A stretch of 64,000 nt of DNA from Solibacillus sp. FSL K6-1523 (GCF_038005225.1 NZ_JBBOSU010000001.1:1724001-1788000), one strand, 5' to 3'; numbered from the stretch's first letter, positions 18,146-27,697 are shown. Notes: a model not told the origin generated them from the sequence alone. A program made the numbers and translations.

Positions 18146-18502
18146 TTATAAATGCGTACATATACGTAATTGATTTCCATCAGGATCTACGAGTGTCATC
18201 ATGCGAAGCCCTTCAAGACTTTCGTTAGGAGGCTCCATAATATTGATATCTTTGTTACCCTTTAATTCGTTATACCAGTTTTCAACATTAGGAACAAAAA
18301 AGTGAATTAATCCGCCGATTTGACAGTCTTCGGTATGTTCAGTTAAGTAAATTGTCATATCATCTTTGGAAATCTGAACAAAAACAGGGAAATGAGGTTC
18401 AAACCGATGCTCCCAGTCGATTTGAAAACCCAATCCTTCTATGTAAAATACCTTACTTCTTGAATAGTCAGTAATCCGAAATGCAGGAATCACGGTTTGC
18501 AT
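18146..18502 (-). CDS. VOC (glyoxalase/bleomycin-resistance) family protein
   Basis: 118 residues with the paired beta-alpha-beta-beta-beta fold: MQTVIPAFRITDYSRSKVFYIEGLGFQIDW, then GLIHFFVPNVENWYNEL and MMTLVDPDGNQLRI. The metal ligands of classical glyoxalases are only partly present (His in LIHFF; no clear Glu at the end), as in bleomycin-binding relatives. Ribosome site GGAAGGAG. The left end of an IS605-type element begins only 33 bases upstream of its start, so its original promoter was probably displaced. Confidence 0.75.
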   Translation of the reverse strand: MQTVIPAFRITDYSRSKVFYIEGLGFQIDWEHRFEPHFPVFVQISKDDMTIYLTEHTEDCQIGGLIHFFVPNVENWYNELKGNKDINIMEPPNESLEGLRMMTLVDPDGNQLRICTHL

Positions 18503-18535
18503 ATTGACGCACTCCTTCCGTTTTTATCATTATCT

Positions 18536-19917
18536 GACAGAAGACTTCCACTTCAAGGAATGTGTAGGGCATAGCCCAATAAGTAAGTGGGAGATGAATG
18601 TCAGTAGGCGGTAGCCTAAAGTTTTTTCTTACACTTGCGAACGTACATTCTGTTTGATAGAATGTAAGAAATGGAGGTGAACCGATTGTTGACGTATAAA
18701 GCGTATAAATTCCGTCTCTATCCAACAAAGGAACAGACGACATTGATCAATAAAACAATTGGCTGTTGTCGCTATATTTTCAACCATTGTCTCGCTGAGT
18801 GGCAAGCCACATACAAGGAAACAGGTAAAGGCTTGTCGTATGGAAAATGCTCCGCGATGCTGCCAACATTAAAAAAACAAGAAAAAACAAGCTGGCTAAA
18901 AGAAGTAGATAGCATCGCCCTTCAAACAACGGTACGACATTTAGCGGATAGCTATGACCGTTTTTTCAAACAACAAAACGAAGCACCGCGTTTTAAATCA
19001 AAGAAAAACCCCACACAAAGCTATACGACAAAAATGACGAATGATAATATCAAAATAGTCAAAAACCGCATCCAACTCCCGAAACTAGGTCATGTGAAAT
19101 TCGCAAAATCCAAAGAAATTACAGGAAAAATCATGAGCGTAACCATTAGAAGAAGCCCCACAGGTAAGTATTTCATCGCAGTTTTAGCTGAAACGGACAT
19201 CCAAGCCTACCCAAAAACAATGAAAAATGTAGGCATTGATGTTGGTCTCAAAGAATTCGCGAAATTATCTGATGGTACAACCTACGCCAACCCACAGTTT
19301 TTCCGTAAGCTAGAGACAAGATTAGCAGAAGAACAACGTATTTTAGCCTGTAAAAAAGAGGGGGCCATCAAACGAAACTGTCCATTAGATGAAGCGAAAA
19401 ACTATCAAAAACAGCGCATAAAAGTAGCAAAAATTCATGAGAAAATCCGCAATGCACGGCATGATTACTTACACAAAATATCCACTGAAATTGTCAAAAA
19501 CCACGACATCATTGGAATTGAAGATTTGTGTGTCAGTAAGATGCAAAAAAATCCCCAACTTGCCAAAGCCATTAGTGAGGTGAGCTGGTCAGAATTCGCG
19601 CATATGCTCGAGTACAAAGCACAATGGCACGGCAAACAGGTGATTCGAGTAGGTAAAACATTTGCCTCCAGCCAGCTTTGTTCACATTGCGGCTATCAAC
19701 ATAAAGACGTGAAGAATCTCGCCATCCGCACATGGACGTGTCCAAACTGTCTTACAGAACATGACCGAGATCTCAACGCAAGCATCAATATTCTCCAAGA
19801 AGCATTAAGGCTTCAAACCGTAGGGACTACGGGGCTAGCTCGGTGAATTCTCCATCTAATAGAGATTTCAGCCAAGAATCTCCCCCTCTAAGCGATAGCG
19901 TAGGTGGGAGTAGTTCA
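18536..19917 (+). mobile_element. IS605/IS1341-type element with tnpB only
   Basis: The left end (18536-18651) begins GACAGAAGACTTCC and forms a subterminal hairpin. It is about 90% identical to the left end of the element at 54653. The right end after tnpB (about 19847-19917) holds a GC-rich hairpin (CCCCCTC.. GGTGGGAG) ending GTAGTTCA and is unlike the other element's right end. There is no tnpA (Y1 transposase), so movement needs one in trans. The exact termini cannot be fixed by eye. Confidence 0.8.
18686..19846 (+). CDS. tnpB: TnpB RNA-guided endonuclease
   Basis: About 386 residues with all catalytic parts visible: RuvC-I Asp in [17 protein letters not shown], RuvC-II Glu in [12 protein letters not shown], a zinc finger CSHCG...CPNC and RuvC-III Asp in [12 protein letters not shown]. 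The N-terminal OrfB_IS605 domain reads [30 protein letters not shown]. The best start is the TTG at 18686 behind GGAGGTGA; an ATG at 18671 overlaps the ribosome site itself. TnpB uses an omega RNA from the element's right end to cut DNA next to a short motif and so helps the element persist. It looks active. Confidence 0.92.
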   Translation: MLTYKAYKFRLYPTKEQTTLINKTIGCCRYIFNHCLAEWQATYKETGKGLSYGKCSAMLPTLKKQEKTSWLKEVDSIALQTTVRHLADSYDRFFKQQNEAPRFKSKKNPTQSYTTKMTNDNIKIVKNRIQLPKLGHVKFAKSKEITGKIMSVTIRRSPTGKYFIAVLAETDIQAYPKTMKNVGIDVGLKEFAKLSDGTTYANPQFFRKLETRLAEEQRILACKKEGAIKRNCPLDEAKNYQKQRIKVAKIHEKIRNARHDYLHKISTEIVKNHDIIGIEDLCVSKMQKNPQLAKAISEVSWSEFAHMLEYKAQWHGKQVIRVGKTFASSQLCSHCGYQHKDVKNLAIRTWTCPNCLTEHDRDLNASINILQEALRLQTVGTTGLAR

Positions 19918-20099
19918 ATTGTATAATTATAACATATATTGAGTTCTACGATTCAGTGGACCATCCCAACTTATAGCCAAAAGAAAGGTGTTAAGCTGAT
20001 ATGAACTATGACAAAGCTTTTCTTGTATGATATTGCGCTTTTCCCACCATGATTGAACCTGCAAATTCAAAGCTTTATTATGGAATGACAACACTAAAC

Positions 20100-20208
20100 T
20101 AGACAATAAATATAAGGTCTGAAGCTTGAATTATACAGGCGTTAAATAGCCAAGTATCCCGTGTATTCGAATGTTGTCAGACCAATGAACATAATCATTA
20201 AGCTCAAA
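20100..20208 (-). pseudogene. IS3-family transposase relic (C-terminus)
   Basis: On the minus strand the sequence reads FELNDYVHWSDNIRIHGILG then YLTPV, a stop, and FKLQTL. This is the end of an IS3/IS150-type OrfB (the usual pattern is YIHWYN..RIH..LGYLTPVEFK), with the Glu codon turned into TAA. The rest of the transposase is absent. It marks past insertion activity just upstream of the mcrBC pair. Confidence 0.7.
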
Positions 20209-20521
20209 TGTACAAATTCTAATTTGAACTTTTATCCTATCGTTTTGCTTTGTTATTTTAGACACCGCTATAAATTGGTTTGATTGTAATTATTTGTAAA
20301 ATAACAATTTACTGTATCCATATTTTAGATTTTTTTATTGCCATTATGGTGCATATGGGAACGGAAATAAATGGGGGATTTTCGAGTTTTTACGATGATT
20401 AAATCATTAGGAACCATCCTTATCGCAATAGTCGCTTCTAAAAATTACTTTATATAATTTTATATTGCAATAGAGCAATGATGAGCGTTAGTATAAGGAA
20501 GTTAGCAAAAGGAGGATAAAT

Positions 20522-21814
20522 ATGTCAATAATAGTATTGTACGATAAGTCTATAACTTTAGAAGAGTTAGATTTAAAAAAGTTAGAGTTAGAAGAAGTTA
20601 AGAAGAGCGACCATTTCGATAAGTCATGGTATTCTGAGGACCAGGATATGTTAGAAATTAACAACTATATTAATAATCAATTAGAGCAACAAAAATGTTT
20701 TGTCTATTATAGCAACGAAAAATTTTCATATACATCACAAGTAAATCGGATATATATAAAAGATGAAGAAAAATTATATTGGGAAGAGAAGAACTTTCAA
20801 TTAACACATCCCGCGATTGAAAAATTTATGAAACCACTTGAGGTTAATATTAGCCTACCTGTATTCGAGTTTGACGAAAAAGAATACGATGACTTTCTAA
20901 AAAAACAAGGTCTTGCGTATAGTTTTATGAGTTGGGATAAAAAGATAAATCGAGAAAAAATATTAGATGACTTATTTGTTCCAAAAGTACAAGTCGAAAA
21001 AATGATATCAGTATTAAAACGTAAAAAAAATATTATCCTGCAGGGACCTCCAGGGGTTGGGAAAACATATATTGCAAGAAAATTAGTGGATTTACATATG
21101 ATTTATAAGGAAACTCAATTTGTGAGAATGGTACAATTCCATCAATCTTATTCTTATGAGGATTTTATTCAAGGATACAAACCTCAGAGTAATGGCGGTT
21201 TTGCATTGAAAAACGGTGTGTTCTATCAGTTCTGTAAAACAGCAGAAGCAGATCCAACGCATGATTACTTTTTTATCATCGATGAGATCAATCGGGGGAA
21301 TTTGAGCAAGATTTTTGGGGAGCTGTTAATGTTAATGGAAGCGGATAAACGTGGTTCAGAATATGCAATGCCGCTAACTTATTCAGAAGAAGGTGAGACT
21401 TTTTATATACCAGAAAATTTGTATATCATCGGTCTTATGAACACTGCTGACCGCTCACTTGCGGTTGTGGATTATGCATTACGTAGACGATTTGCATTTT
21501 TAGATATGTATCCAAATTTAGATGAGAAATTTATTGATTTTCTAAAGAATAACAATATATCTGACTCATTAGCACAATTTATCGCGAACAAGGTTTCACA
21601 ATTAAATTCGGTCATTGAACAAGATCTCCATCTAGGAAAAGGATTTATGATTGGACATAGTTATTTTACCTCTGCCATTTCGTTTGAAAATGAAATCGAT
21701 TGGTATAATGACATCATTGATAATGAGATTGCGCCAATGCTTGAAGAATATTGGTATGACGATTTAACTTTAGCACAGGAAGAAACGAAAAAAATGTATT
21801 ATAAGGAGTCGTAA
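20522..21814 (+). CDS. mcrB: McrB-like AAA+ restriction GTPase
   Basis: 430 residues. Residues 1-150 are an N-terminal domain I do not recognise, expected to read modified DNA. The AAA+ module follows: Walker A GPPGVGKT (about 176-183), FHQSYSYEDFIQGYKP, Walker B FFIIDEINRGNLSKIFGELL (about 250-270) and the McrB signature MNTADRS (about 306-312), then ALRRRFAF. McrB translocates DNA with GTP and drives the nuclease McrC. The start follows AAAGGAGGAT. It lies 2 bases before mcrC, in an AT-rich block beside transposon remains, as expected for an acquired defence system. Confidence 0.9.
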   Translation: MSIIVLYDKSITLEELDLKKLELEEVKKSDHFDKSWYSEDQDMLEINNYINNQLEQQKCFVYYSNEKFSYTSQVNRIYIKDEEKLYWEEKNFQLTHPAIEKFMKPLEVNISLPVFEFDEKEYDDFLKKQGLAYSFMSWDKKINREKILDDLFVPKVQVEKMISVLKRKKNIILQGPPGVGKTYIARKLVDLHMIYKETQFVRMVQFHQSYSYEDFIQGYKPQSNGGFALKNGVFYQFCKTAEADPTHDYFFIIDEINRGNLSKIFGELLMLMEADKRGSEYAMPLTYSEEGETFYIPENLYIIGLMNTADRSLAVVDYALRRRFAFLDMYPNLDEKFIDFLKNNNISDSLAQFIANKVSQLNSVIEQDLHLGKGFMIGHSYFTSAISFENEIDWYNDIIDNEIAPMLEEYWYDDLTLAQEETKKMYYKES

Positions 21815-21816
21815 TT

Positions 21817-22839
21817 GTGGCACCAATACCGATTCAGAACATTTATTATATGCTTTGTTATAGCGCAGGTTTATTACCAGAAAAGGATGAACGAGCCGTT
21901 AGTGCCATTGATAATACCGAATTGTTAGAGATGTTTGCCCAAACCTTTTTACATAAAGTGAAATCACTCGTAAAAAAAGGGTTTTACAAAGAATATTTGA
22001 TTATGCAAGAAGCAAGATCAACACCAAAGGGAAAAATACTTTTTAAAGAAAGCATTGCGCAGCAAACCTTCTTAAAAGCTCAACTTGCTTGTCAATTCGA
22101 TGAATTCACAGTCAATATTTTACCGAATCAGCTGTTGAAAGCGACGATTCATCAATTGATCAAACATCCTAGTGTTAAAAAAGATACGAAAGATCAACTA
22201 AAAAAACTATATCCCTATTTTCATGAAATCGAGTTAATCAATCTCAAACCGCAATATTTTGATCAAATTTTGTTGCATCGAAATAATCGGCACTATAAAA
22301 TCTTACTTTCAATGTGCAAACTTATTTATTTTTCAAATTTGATTGATGAAAATGAGGGTGTTTTTGATTTTATTCATTTTGATCAAACTAATAAAATGAA
22401 TGAATTATTTGAGCAATTTGTTCGGGAATTTTATAAGCTAGAGCAACCAGAGTATCGCGTATATCGCGAGACTATGCAGTGGAAAGTTGGAGCTATACAT
22501 ACAGGGGATGCCAGCTTGATTCCTAAGATGCAGACAGATATATGCTTAGTGAATAATTTTAAGAAAATCATCATAGATACAAAATATTATAAACAAGCAT
22601 TGAAAATGAATTTTCAAATGGAACCAAAAGTTAATTCGGAAAATCTTTATCAATTGTTTAGTTATTTATCAAATGCTGAACCGCGGGAGTATATGGAGGG
22701 GATCTTACTGTACCCTGAAACTGATCAATATGTTAACCTAGCATTTGAAATGAATGGCTTTACAATGAAAGTTTGTACGATTAATTTAAACCAGGATTGG
22801 AAAAAAATTAAAAAAGATTTATTAGCGCTCATACAATAA
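21817..22839 (+). CDS. mcrC: McrC-like restriction endonuclease subunit
   Basis: 340 residues, McrC family: start PIQNIYYMLCYSAGLL, central ARSTPKGKILFKESI, and a C-terminal PD-(D/E)xK nuclease core with Asp241 (MQTDICLV) and Asp254-Thr-Lys256 (IIIDTKYYK). It forms a complex with McrB to cut DNA carrying modified cytosine or other marks. GTG start 3 bases after the mcrB stop, with AAGGAG inside the mcrB end. The terminator at 22883-22925 closes the operon. No cognate methylase is present, consistent with a type IV system. Confidence 0.9.
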   Translation: MAPIPIQNIYYMLCYSAGLLPEKDERAVSAIDNTELLEMFAQTFLHKVKSLVKKGFYKEYLIMQEARSTPKGKILFKESIAQQTFLKAQLACQFDEFTVNILPNQLLKATIHQLIKHPSVKKDTKDQLKKLYPYFHEIELINLKPQYFDQILLHRNNRHYKILLSMCKLIYFSNLIDENEGVFDFIHFDQTNKMNELFEQFVREFYKLEQPEYRVYRETMQWKVGAIHTGDASLIPKMQTDICLVNNFKKIIIDTKYYKQALKMNFQMEPKVNSENLYQLFSYLSNAEPREYMEGILLYPETDQYVNLAFEMNGFTMKVCTINLNQDWKKIKKDLLALIQ

Positions 22840-22882
22840 ACAAAGTAATTTTAACGTATGGAAATAAATGTAATTAGAAAAA

Positions 22883-22925
22883 ACAGGGCTCATTCTACAC
22901 GTTTCGTAGAACAAGCCCTGTTTTC
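22883..22925. terminator. Bidirectional terminator
   Basis: ACAGGGCT / AGCCCTGT outer stem and TTCTAC / GTAGAA inner stem, with T run on the plus side and A run on the left. It separates mcrC from the convergent GH18 gene. Confidence 0.85.
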
Positions 22926-22939
22926 ATTTTATATCTTAG

Positions 22940-24538
22940 TTAATAGTGTTTAAAATCCTCACTCGCACGATTCACCATTGCAGCAATTTGTGCGCGCAGT
23001 ACATAATCATCAGGAGCGAATTTACCTTTTTCTTTCCCGGTAATAATTCCATGACTGCTTAATTTTAAAATATCTGCATACGCCCAATGCCCTTTTGGTA
23101 CATCATAAAAAGGGGATTTACTCGTATTGCTAGATGGATAATCTACCACTCTCGATAAAATAGCAGCTAATTCTGCTCTTGTAATGCGAGCGTCGGGTTC
23201 AAATAGATATGGGTTTGTTCCGCTCACAATATTATATTTATTGGCAAGTTCAATAGACCGTTTTGCCCAATGGTTAGCAGGGACATCGATAAAATAATTA
23301 GGTACTGTTTCATTTTTCGCATTTAACCCAATCGCGTTTATAAGGATCGTCACCGCCTCTGCTCTTGTTAAATCACCATTTGGGTCAAAATTATATTCAT
23401 TTTTACCACTAATCCAGCCTTTATTGAAAAGGGAAATAATATCTTTTTCAGCCCAATGGTTTTCTGAATCAATAAAATGATGTTCGCCATTTGCCCAAGC
23501 GGAATAGAATTTCCAAATGTTGCTGTTTGCTTGATTTAAGTCCCAGCTACCAGAGCCTCTTAAATTGTATTTATCTATTAATCTTAATTTATATTTTAAC
23601 GATAAATTATTATCATACCAAATTGTATAATTCCCAGGTGCTAGTTTTTTCCCATTAATCGTAGTAGGTGAATCACTGCTTTTCACTGTGAATTTGGCAA
23701 ATGCTGATTTTGAAGCATTGTCAAAATAAAATTTACCTTTATGTTTATTCACAATGCCTGGTATCGCTTTATTCGCAACGCCATCTCCACCAATTCTCTC
23801 GGCATCATTCCAAATTCGACCGTAGAAAGGGAGTCCCATAACAATTTTTTTGGAATCCACACCTTTGTTTAATAAAGATTGTATCGACCTTTCAACAAAT
23901 AATAAACTCGCAACAGGACCTACTGGACCACCGTTATAGCTTTCATCATAGGACATGACCATTAAGTAATCGCTATACTCACTTAATTTTGCATAATCGT
24001 AAGAGCCGTGCCATCCTGTTGTCCAGTTATTCGGATTGGCAGCAACCGCAATCGAGATGATTTTATCTTTCGGCAATTTTTCACGTAATAAGCGAATGAA
24101 ATCTGTAAATGCATCTTTATCTGTATAATTTAAATTCTCAATGTCTATATCGATGCCATCTAAATTATTTTTAATAATAGAATCGGCAATTTGAGTCGTT
24201 AATTCCTCTCTATTATACATGGCCATTTGAGCTAAACCGCGGTCCCAATGGTTAGAAATGAAAGGCACTACTTTTAATCCTCTTTTGTGTAATTGATCTA
24301 CGAAACTCTTATCAATGGAAGATTTTAAACTGCCGTCAGCGTGTAACTCAAAAAATCCTGGTATAACGGTATTGATTGCACCGAATGTTTGATCAATGTT
24401 CTTTAAAGAAGTATTCGAATTGGCGCCATATAAATAAGACATATGAACGTCACCAAATGAGGCATTAGCGCGAAATGGAGCGACGAGAAAAGTAGTGAAA
24501 AGGATGGGAATGAGCAAATATATTTTAAAGTTTTTCAT
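22940..24538 (-). CDS. SLH-anchored GH18 family glycosidase
   Basis: 532 residues, secreted. Signal peptide 1-26 ends FRANA. A GH18 domain (about 30-345) carries the catalytic motif DGIDIDIENL (DxxDxDxE complete), so it probably hydrolyses chitin-like or peptidoglycan-related beta-1,4-linked amino sugars. Three SLH domains follow (about 355-532: HWAEKDIISLFNKGWISG; HWAKRSIELANKYNIVSG; HWAYADILKLSSHGIITG), which bind pyruvylated wall polymer and hold the enzyme in the S-layer. This implies an S-layer-type wall. It is monocistronic. Confidence 0.92.
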   Translation of the reverse strand: MKNFKIYLLIPILFTTFLVAPFRANASFGDVHMSYLYGANSNTSLKNIDQTFGAINTVIPGFFELHADGSLKSSIDKSFVDQLHKRGLKVVPFISNHWDRGLAQMAMYNREELTTQIADSIIKNNLDGIDIDIENLNYTDKDAFTDFIRLLREKLPKDKIISIAVAANPNNWTTGWHGSYDYAKLSEYSDYLMVMSYDESYNGGPVGPVASLLFVERSIQSLLNKGVDSKKIVMGLPFYGRIWNDAERIGGDGVANKAIPGIVNKHKGKFYFDNASKSAFAKFTVKSSDSPTTINGKKLAPGNYTIWYDNNLSLKYKLRLIDKYNLRGSGSWDLNQANSNIWKFYSAWANGEHHFIDSENHWAEKDIISLFNKGWISGKNEYNFDPNGDLTRAEAVTILINAIGLNAKNETVPNYFIDVPANHWAKRSIELANKYNIVSGTNPYLFEPDARITRAELAAILSRVVDYPSSNTSKSPFYDVPKGHWAYADILKLSSHGIITGKEKGKFAPDDYVLRAQIAAMVNRASEDFKHY

Positions 24539-24741
24539 TATAGTCTTCTTTCCTTATGATAGATTTTATCTACTCTATTATCTACTACTCAAGTCAATCA
24601 TTTCAATTATGAAAATATGGATTCGTTACGTTATATTGTAAGGAAAGCCAATTTCCTAGTAGGGGATTAATTGTTAGAATGTTCAGTTTACATAAAATAC
24701 CTAGTTTACTATAATAGGTGTAAACTGGAAGAGGCATGCGT

Positions 24742-25599
24742 ATGGAAACAGAATGGTTAAGGACTTTCATCGTGGCAGCAAAAACAGAGAATTTTCGTGA
24801 AACGGCAGAAAAATGTTTTATAATGCAATCTACCGTGACGAAGCATATTCAGCACCTTGAAAAAGAGTTACAAGTATCGCTTTTTGATCGCAATCATAAA
24901 CATGTAAAGTTAAATCATGTCGGTGCACATTTTTTACAACAGGCAGAAAAGATTGTGGCAACGATTGATGAAGCATTTAACAGTACGACATCCTTTGTTA
25001 ATGGATTTACTTCGCAATTAACAATCGGCGTAGCTCCACAAATTGCGAATTCCACATTGCCAGCAATAATTGAGAAGTTTCAACGACAAAACCCATCCAT
25101 TCAACTGTCAATCGAACTCCTAAAATCCAATGAAATCGGGGAGGCGGTTTATGCGGGACAAGTAGATATCGGATTATCGAAATTAACATCAACGCGTGAT
25201 TTACAAACAGATATCTTAGCACAAGAACCACTTCAACTAATTGTCCCAAAATCTAAAGAGAATACCGATGCTATGACATTATTGCAACAAGAGACGATTT
25301 TAACACATGAATTTGCGCCATATTGGCAGGATGTGCAACAAGTTCTGCAGCAACTTCCAAGCTATAAAAGTATGCATCTCAATCAAACAGAATTGATTAA
25401 AAACTTTGTGAAACAAGGGTTAGGCATCGCATTTTTGCCAAAGAGTGTGATTGGTGAGTCTGATCAGCAACAAATGCTTCACGGTTACTCCGTAAAGGAA
25501 TTTCAGCATATCGTATCTATGACCTATTTTTTGACGAAATATAGGACGGCTGATGTTGAGGCTTTTTTAGCGGTATGTCGGACTGCTTATGAAAAATGA
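24742..25599 (+). CDS. LysR family transcriptional regulator
   Basis: About 285 residues: N-terminal winged helix (TEWLRTFIVAAKTENFRETAEKCFIMQSTVTKHIQHLEKELQVSLFDR) and a periplasmic-binding-like effector domain (LTIGVAPQIANSTLPAIIEKFQRQNP; GIAFLPKSVIG). GGAAGAGG lies 7 bases before the ATG at 24742 but only 1 base before the ATG at 24736, so the second is preferred. It is divergent from the GH18 gene and followed by a transglutaminase-like gene. The regulated target is unknown. Confidence 0.88.
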   Translation: METEWLRTFIVAAKTENFRETAEKCFIMQSTVTKHIQHLEKELQVSLFDRNHKHVKLNHVGAHFLQQAEKIVATIDEAFNSTTSFVNGFTSQLTIGVAPQIANSTLPAIIEKFQRQNPSIQLSIELLKSNEIGEAVYAGQVDIGLSKLTSTRDLQTDILAQEPLQLIVPKSKENTDAMTLLQQETILTHEFAPYWQDVQQVLQQLPSYKSMHLNQTELIKNFVKQGLGIAFLPKSVIGESDQQQMLHGYSVKEFQHIVSMTYFLTKYRTADVEAFLAVCRTAYEK

Positions 25600-25620
25600 A
25601 TTTAGATGAGGGTGAATCAA

Positions 25621-26229
25621 ATGACATTTGTCTTGGAATCAAACGATTTAAATGAATATCTTCTAGAAACAGAGGAAGTAAATTATACACATCCAATGAT
25701 TCAACATAAAATATCAGAACTGTTTCAACCAGATTTTACCGAAAGCCAAAAGATAGAAATTGCTTTTAAGTTTGTCCGTGATCAAATTCCGCATTCATGG
25801 GATATACAAAGTGATATTGTAACAAGAACCGCGTCAGAAGTGTTAGAGAAACAGACAGGGATTTGTTATGCGAAGTCCAATCTATTAGCCGCACTGCTTA
25901 GAGGGATAGGAATTCCATGTGGCTTTTGTTATCAAAGGTTAATGATTTTTGATACACCTGAAAAAGGTTACTGCTTACATGCTTTTAATGCTGCATATAT
26001 TGAGGATTTACAAAAATGGATTCGCATCGATGCAAGAGGAAATAAACCGGGTGTGCATGCAGAGTTTTCTTTGGGGAAAGAGCAATTGGCATTCCATGTA
26101 AATGTGGAAATGAATGAACAAGATTATCTAACCATCTTTATGAAACCTAATGAAAAGACAATGGAAACGTTGAGAAGAAACCGAAATGCAATAAGGATGT
26201 ATAAATATTCATTACCGGATACGTTATAG
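25621..26229 (+). CDS. Transglutaminase-like domain protein
   Basis: About 202 residues with a complete transglutaminase-like triad: Cys in TGICYAKSNLLAALLRGIG, His in LHAFNAAYI and Asp in WIRIDARGNK. The family includes cysteine proteases and amidases; this one has no signal peptide and so acts in the cytosol. The ATG at 25621 has GAGGGTGA 6 bases upstream; the earlier ATG at 25606 is part of that ribosome site. It may be co-transcribed with the LysR gene. The substrate is unknown. Confidence 0.8.
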   Translation: MTFVLESNDLNEYLLETEEVNYTHPMIQHKISELFQPDFTESQKIEIAFKFVRDQIPHSWDIQSDIVTRTASEVLEKQTGICYAKSNLLAALLRGIGIPCGFCYQRLMIFDTPEKGYCLHAFNAAYIEDLQKWIRIDARGNKPGVHAEFSLGKEQLAFHVNVEMNEQDYLTIFMKPNEKTMETLRRNRNAIRMYKYSLPDTL

Positions 26230-26266
26230 GGTGCAAAAACTAATTGAGGGGAAAGAGGGTGAATGC

Positions 26267-26647
26267 TTGAAAAAGTTAATGAGTTTCTTAATAATGACGG
26301 TTTTTATATTGACGGCTTGTAATTCAGAATTGGCTATTACAGAACAAGACACCGTGCCAAAAAGCGTAAATGAAATACTTGGGGTTCTTGATTCGGATGA
26401 TTATGTTCAAATGATTAACGATAGTAAAAAAGATATTTCCTATATCGTAATTAATACGGAGGGCAAAGTTACAGTTCGTGTCGAAAGTAAGGGAGATTCT
26501 ATATTAATTTACATTGACGAAGTAGAAACTGAAAATGAAGATAAGAAGCAGCGTGTATTTAAATTAACAAGAGATCGAGATTATGAAATGATTGAGTTGT
26601 TTAAAAACGACGAGTCCATTCCGTTTGATACAGTTGCTGCAATTTAA
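26267..26647 (+). CDS. Small putative lipoprotein
   Basis: About 126 residues. From the TTG at 26267 (behind AGAGGGTGA) it starts MKKLMSFLIMTVFILTAC, a lipoprotein signal peptide with lipobox LTAC and acylated Cys at about 18. The rest is a small mixed domain (DSDDYVQMINDSKKDISYIVIN; SKGDSILIYIDEVE; VFKLTRDRDYEMIELFKND). I do not recognise the family. It ends the LysR-transglutaminase transcript, with a terminator close behind. Confidence 0.7.
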   Translation: MKKLMSFLIMTVFILTACNSELAITEQDTVPKSVNEILGVLDSDDYVQMINDSKKDISYIVINTEGKVTVRVESKGDSILIYIDEVETENEDKKQRVFKLTRDRDYEMIELFKNDESIPFDTVAAI

Positions 26648-26657
26648 ACGAAAAAAC

Positions 26658-26690
26658 AGAGTTGACCTTAATCGGTGCAACTCTATTTTT
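26658..26690 (+). terminator. Rho-independent terminator
   Basis: AGAGTTG / CAACTCT stem followed by ATTTTTG. Confidence 0.75.
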
Positions 26691-26702
26691 GTTGAAATGA
26701 TA

Positions 26703-27461
26703 TCAAATTTTCGTTGCAACAAAACGTAATCGGCAGTAATCAGCAATCCATTCGTCATTTTGATAATAGGCGGGCTTTAATATTTCCTCACATTTCGTAT
26801 ACACTTGCTCTTTTTCAAAATCTATTAAATCTTGCAGTATGTTGTGACTAAACATTTTTAGCCAATTTCGTAAACCATCTTCACCTGAAAGCGTTGTTGG
26901 ACGTTCGTATAAGGTAATCGTTTCTATCGTAAAGCCAACTGTTTCTAAAATTGTTTCGTATTCTTCAATAGTTGGAAAATACCACGGAAAATAATCTTCA
27001 TTGTACGCATAATTTAATGTCGACATACTTTCCTTTATCGCGCCTACAATGGAAGCAATATTGCCGTGACCTCCCATTTCTGCGACAAATCGACCATTTG
27101 GTTTTAATGCATTATAAATATTTTGGATGACCTTATTTTGCTGCTTCATCCAGTGTAGGGCTGCATTTGAAAAAACGGCATCAAATTGATTTGTAAAGTG
27201 CATTGCTGCGGCTTCTATTGTGCTGAATTCAATCGTTGGATACTTTTGCTGTGCAGCTCGAATCATATCCTGTGAGGCATCAGTTCCTTGCACAAATGCG
27301 CCATGGGAAGCGATTTCCTGTGCTAAATCTCCTGTACCACAGCCAACATCTAAAATCCATTCATTTTCCTGCGGGGCAAGGACTTCCACTAAACTTTCCC
27401 CAAACTTTGATACGAAATCATGCTTTTGATCATATAAATGAGCGTTCCATTTTGTTTTCAT
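26703..27461 (-). CDS. Class I SAM-dependent methyltransferase
   Basis: About 252 residues with the Rossmann methyltransferase motifs: I WILDVGCGTGDLAQEI, II GTDASQDMI, III FDAVFSNAALHWM and post-I LKPNGRFVAEMGG. It resembles trans-aconitate methyltransferase-like enzymes, but the substrate is unknown. The start is the ATG at 27461 behind AAGGAG. The frame is open further upstream into a translated 21-bp repeat (FYPTHFD-type heptads), which has no ribosome site and should not be annotated as protein. Confidence 0.85.
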   Translation of the reverse strand: MKTKWNAHLYDQKHDFVSKFGESLVEVLAPQENEWILDVGCGTGDLAQEIASHGAFVQGTDASQDMIRAAQQKYPTIEFSTIEAAAMHFTNQFDAVFSNAALHWMKQQNKVIQNIYNALKPNGRFVAEMGGHGNIASIVGAIKESMSTLNYAYNEDYFPWYFPTIEEYETILETVGFTIETITLYERPTTLSGEDGLRNWLKMFSHNILQDLIDFEKEQVYTKCEEILKPAYYQNDEWIADYCRLRFVATKI

Positions 27462-27533
27462 CTCATCGTCATCTCCTTTTTTAAAGCATAACAAAGGGTG
27501 GGTGTTGGCGAAAATTCCGAAAAGCGAGTGTTT

Positions 27534-27649
27534 TGATTCCGAATTGGAATATGGTGGATAGAAATTGAAATGTGTTGGATAGAATCGAAAAACTGTTGGA
27601 TAAAAATCAAAATGTGTTGGATAAAACCCCAAAAGTGACGGATAGTACT
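27534..27649. repeat. Intergenic array with exact 21-bp period, TGGATA type
   Basis: TGGATAGAA / TGGATAAAA units begin at 27555, 27576, 27597, 27618 and 27639, exactly 21 bp apart. A degenerate unit (TGATT) fits at 27534. Unit bodies are A-rich and end GTGT or similar. It lies just upstream of the methyltransferase gene and beyond the reductase gene's terminator. Confidence 0.88.
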
Positions 27650-27662
27650 GTTATTCAATGAT

Positions 27663-27697
27663 GAAAACCGGTGTAGAAGTACTCTTCACCGGTTTTC
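27663..27697. terminator. Terminator of the reductase gene
   Basis: Perfect 11-bp stem GAAAACCGGTG / CACCGGTTTTC directly downstream of the ferredoxin-NADP reductase stop on the minus strand. Confidence 0.8.

Noticed and set aside
27462-27632. N-terminal extension of the methyltransferase (FYPTHFD-type heptads)
   Set aside because: It is translated 21-bp intergenic repeat without ribosome site; the ATG at 27461 has AAGGAG upstream.
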